This document shows positions 5,917 to 7,500 of a stretch of DNA of 7,500 nt, in pieces. The DNA lies in assembly GCA_025352585.1 (NCBI GenBank), contig JANXTD010000222.1, positions 1 through 7,500 on the forward strand, written 5' to 3'. Origin of the DNA: Fimbriiglobus sp. Its GTDB lineage: Bacteria > Planctomycetota > Planctomycetia > Gemmatales > Gemmataceae. Position numbers and translations under genes: made by a program. The number at the start of each line of letters is the position of its first letter. Position 1 is the stretch's first letter. The notes below the pieces were generated by a model. That model did no database searches. It saw only the letters and a program-made list of their open reading frames with translations, and was not told the DNA's origin.

Positions 5917-6798
5917 GTGAAGACTATGCAACTCGGCCGGAACGACATATGCCGCTGCGGTAGCGGCAGGAAGTACAAGAAGTGTTGTCTCGGCTACCAG
6001 TCAGGCGTAGCACAGGCACCGACCCTCCCTACCTTACCGTCGCCGGGTGTGGTGCCGGGCATACCTCTGGACGACCGCACGTTGGGAGCGTTCGAGCACA
6101 AAGACGTGGTGTTCGTCAACGGACGGGGGTGGACGCACGAGCGCGACCTCAAGCCGGGCGACCAGTACCGGCTTAAGGCAGGTGGGTGGGAGACCGTGAC
6201 GCCCGAGCGGGTCATCGGCACCACCTACGAACACCCGTTCTACGTGCAGGATCAGGGCTGGACCCCGGCCGGCCGGCTCCAACCCGGCGAAATGATCCGC
6301 ACCGAGGACGGGTGGGTGCCGGTCAAAGCGGTTGAAGACACCGGGCGGTACGAGACGGTGTACAACCTAGAAGTTGAGGAGCATCATACCTACTTTGTCG
6401 GCGCTCCGGAGTGGGGGTTTTCGATTTGGGCACACAACGTTGATTGCGGCCACATCGCAGGTATGACGCCGCAACTAGCGAACTACATAGGGCAGCGCAT
6501 GGCAATGTTTGCCCGCGGCCAAGGCGACTGCAACCGCCACGCCGCCGCGATCACCAAGGCACTCAACCGCAACGGCATACCCGCAGTGACCCGCTCCCCC
6601 ACTGGCCCGGGTCAGCATGCGCTTACCCTGATCCCGTCGCAACGTCTCATTGTCGATGTTACGGCGTGGCAGTTCGCGGGGCGGGCCACTGCGACGATTC
6701 GGAACACCTTCTACCGAGAACTCATGCAGACTGGGGTGTGGACTCGCAGAGAGTACAACACCTTCCTTCGATCGATTTGGCCACACGGGGGAATCTAA
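5917..6798 (+). CDS. SEC-C / Hint / papain-like domain protein, probable polymorphic toxin
   Basis: A 293-residue protein with three parts. (1) A SEC-C zinc motif at 12-24, CRCGSGRKYKKCC (Cys12, 14, 23, 24), as at the SecA C-terminus, followed by a Pro/Thr-rich linker (31-50). (2) A Hint (intein-like) domain at about 59-174: TTYEHPFYV (102-110, His106), VYNLEVEEHHTYFVG (148-162), and the terminal block FSIWAHN (168-174) with His173-Asn174. No Cys or Ser nucleophile is visible at its N-terminus; instead a GWT...L-PG...GW unit occurs twice (72-91 and 115-133). (3) A C-terminal domain, 175-293, with GDCNRHAAAITKAL (203-216), GQHALTLI (232-239) and LIVDVTAWQF (244-253). This is the Cys205-His234-Asp247 order of papain/transglutaminase-fold toxins (Tox-PL-like proteases or deamidases). 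There is no signal peptide or membrane segment. The next gene starts 2 bp later and is the likely immunity gene. Hint identity is firm; the toxin call is inference. Confidence 0.82.
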   Translation: MKTMQLGRNDICRCGSGRKYKKCCLGYQSGVAQAPTLPTLPSPGVVPGIPLDDRTLGAFEHKDVVFVNGRGWTHERDLKPGDQYRLKAGGWETVTPERVIGTTYEHPFYVQDQGWTPAGRLQPGEMIRTEDGWVPVKAVEDTGRYETVYNLEVEEHHTYFVGAPEWGFSIWAHNVDCGHIAGMTPQLANYIGQRMAMFARGQGDCNRHAAAITKALNRNGIPAVTRSPTGPGQHALTLIPSQRLIVDVTAWQFAGRATATIRNTFYRELMQTGVWTRREYNTFLRSIWPHGGI

Positions 6799-6800
6799 CT

Positions 6801-7253
6801 GTGGACACGAAGACCTCTCAAGCCATCGCACACGCGGTTGCGGCCCACCTAATTAACATGAACGGCGGCGCGCTCGCCAGCTATCTGAACGAGTTGTACG
6901 CAATCGGGGACGCTGGGGCGCTTTCGACCTCACAGGTCTTCGTTGTGGAAGTCGCTGCGGGCGACTTTCGGCAAGCCACCATCTCCAGTGATCCGATTCG
7001 GTGGTGGAAGGTGAGATCGAATGAGGTCATGCCCATTCCGTACCTTGACATGACCCCGTTCAATGAAATGTGTGACACTGGCAGCCATTTGTGGCCATAC
7101 CCTATCGTGTCATTCTACGCCGATTTACCGCAGGTTCTAACTTGTGAGGGTGTCGGGCCTGCGACGAAGTGTTACAGATCTCTGCAGCTGCAACAGTCTG
7201 CGAGTAGGCTTGACGTTTTGCACAGTGAGATCGTACGGCGCATCAATGAGTGA
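6801..7253 (+). CDS. Hypothetical protein, putative immunity protein of the upstream toxin
   Basis: A 150-residue soluble protein of no family I recognise. The GTG at 6801 begins two bases after the toxin TAA and has a GGGGGAA stretch at 6787-6793 about seven bases upstream; translational coupling is likely. The frame is open further upstream, but that part overlaps the toxin in another frame and is arginine-rich, so it is not taken. Visible features are an N-terminal helix (TSQAIAHAVAAHLINM, 5-20), a predicted strand VFVVEVAAG (46-54), PIRWWKVRSNEV (65-76), LWPYPIVSFYA (97-107) and a C-terminal helix (SASRLDVLHSEIVRRINE, 133-150). There is no signal peptide or membrane span. By hand count 6841-7200 is about 56% GC against roughly 67% in rfbB, and codon use is less GC-biased, which fits acquisition by transfer. 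The immunity role is inferred from position only. Confidence 0.75.
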   Translation: MDTKTSQAIAHAVAAHLINMNGGALASYLNELYAIGDAGALSTSQVFVVEVAAGDFRQATISSDPIRWWKVRSNEVMPIPYLDMTPFNEMCDTGSHLWPYPIVSFYADLPQVLTCEGVGPATKCYRSLQLQQSASRLDVLHSEIVRRINE

Positions 7254-7328
7254 GTTTCCAGATGCCTAACCGGCCACCGTCGCCGAACCCAAGGGCGCGT
7301 AGCCTTCCCCATTGTCCGCGTCCAGACT

Positions 7329-7348
7329 CCGGGCGCTGACGCTTCCGG
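7329..7348. repeat. GC-rich imperfect hairpin between converging genes
   Basis: CCGG (7329-7332), GCG, loop CTGA, CGC, a two-base bulge, then CCGG (7345-7348) form an imperfect stem. It sits in the 101-bp gap between the plus-strand immunity-like gene and the minus-strand gene that ends at 7355, the right place for a terminator, but it has no U-tract. The minus-strand reading (GGAAGCGTCAGCG) resembles strings I recall as common between planctomycete genes, so it may instead be a dispersed repeat. Confidence 0.35.
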
Positions 7349-7354
7349 TTCGCC

Positions 7355-7500
7355 TTACGCGAAGTACTCCTTGTTCGCCGCGTACTCGCGCTCGACGACC
7401 GGCACGCGGGCATCATCGACGATCTCCTTCACCACCACCGACGGCGTCTTCTTGCGCAGCCGGCTCTCGGGCTTCAGGATCACGCGGTGGTTCAGCACCG
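7355..7500 (-). CDS. C-terminal end of a probable MoxR-type AAA+ ATPase (partial)
   Basis: Only the last 47 complete codons are in the window; the gene enters from the right edge and stops with TAA at 7357-7355. The tail begins VLNHRVILKPESRLRKK, which resembles the 'vLrHRi.l..eA' helix of the lid domain in MoxR-family ATPases. These are chaperone-like AAA+ proteins often paired with VWA-domain and DUF58 proteins. After this comes a charged tail, KEIVDDARVPVVERE, and the end ANKEYFA. The Walker motifs lie outside the window, so the family is suggested, not proven. GC content is high again, unlike the adjacent immunity-like gene, which places the right border of the lower-GC segment between 7254 and 7354. 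Confidence 0.6.
   Translation of the reverse strand, partial: VLNHRVILKPESRLRKKTPSVVVKEIVDDARVPVVEREYAANKEYFA

Noticed and set aside
6444..6800. Upstream extension of the immunity-like frame inside the toxin gene
   Set aside because: Out-of-frame reading of the toxin; arginine-rich, and a sensible GTG start exists right after the toxin stop.

Overview
The window looks like chromosomal DNA of a high-GC planctomycete, most likely of the Gemmata group (Gemmataceae). Three things point there. Most genes are about two-thirds or more GC. A tetrahydromethanopterin-dependent C1 pair (fae and a methylene-H4MPT dehydrogenase) is present, which among bacteria is typical of methylotrophic proteobacteria and planctomycetes. 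A Hint-domain polymorphic-toxin cassette has the planctomycete-style 'FSIWAHN' ending. No rRNA or tRNA is visible, so the assignment is inference.

Layout. Positions 94-1335 (minus) encode a LarA/DUF2088-fold protein that lacks the residues lactate racemase needs. It is divergent, across about 100 bp, from a plus-strand dTDP-sugar pair: rfbB (1435-2442) and a short-type rfbA (2482-3210). Together these would make dTDP-4-keto-6-deoxyglucose for surface polysaccharide. Converging on them are the minus-strand C1 genes, with fae (4247-4741) upstream of the mtdB-type gene (3227-4099). Fae condenses formaldehyde with H4MPT and the dehydrogenase oxidises the product. The 147 bp between these two genes is almost entirely a G-rich repeat element with 33-nt inverted arms that end one base from the dehydrogenase start codon. 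Upstream of fae, also on the minus strand, is an unrecognised multi-pass membrane protein (4849-5682).

The most interesting region is 5917-7253 on the plus strand. A 293-residue protein joins an N-terminal SEC-C zinc motif, an unusual Hint self-processing domain without an N-terminal Cys/Ser, and a C-terminal domain with a Cys-His-Asp order like papain/transglutaminase-fold toxins. Two bases after its stop begins a 150-residue gene of clearly lower GC that matches no family I know and sits where an immunity gene would be. I read this as a compact, probably horizontally acquired toxin-immunity module with an unusual architecture. The window ends with the C-terminal part of a minus-strand gene (7355-7500) that resembles a MoxR-type AAA+ ATPase.

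No stretch without a gene exceeds 300 bases. The longest is the 234-bp divergent spacer 5683-5916, described below.
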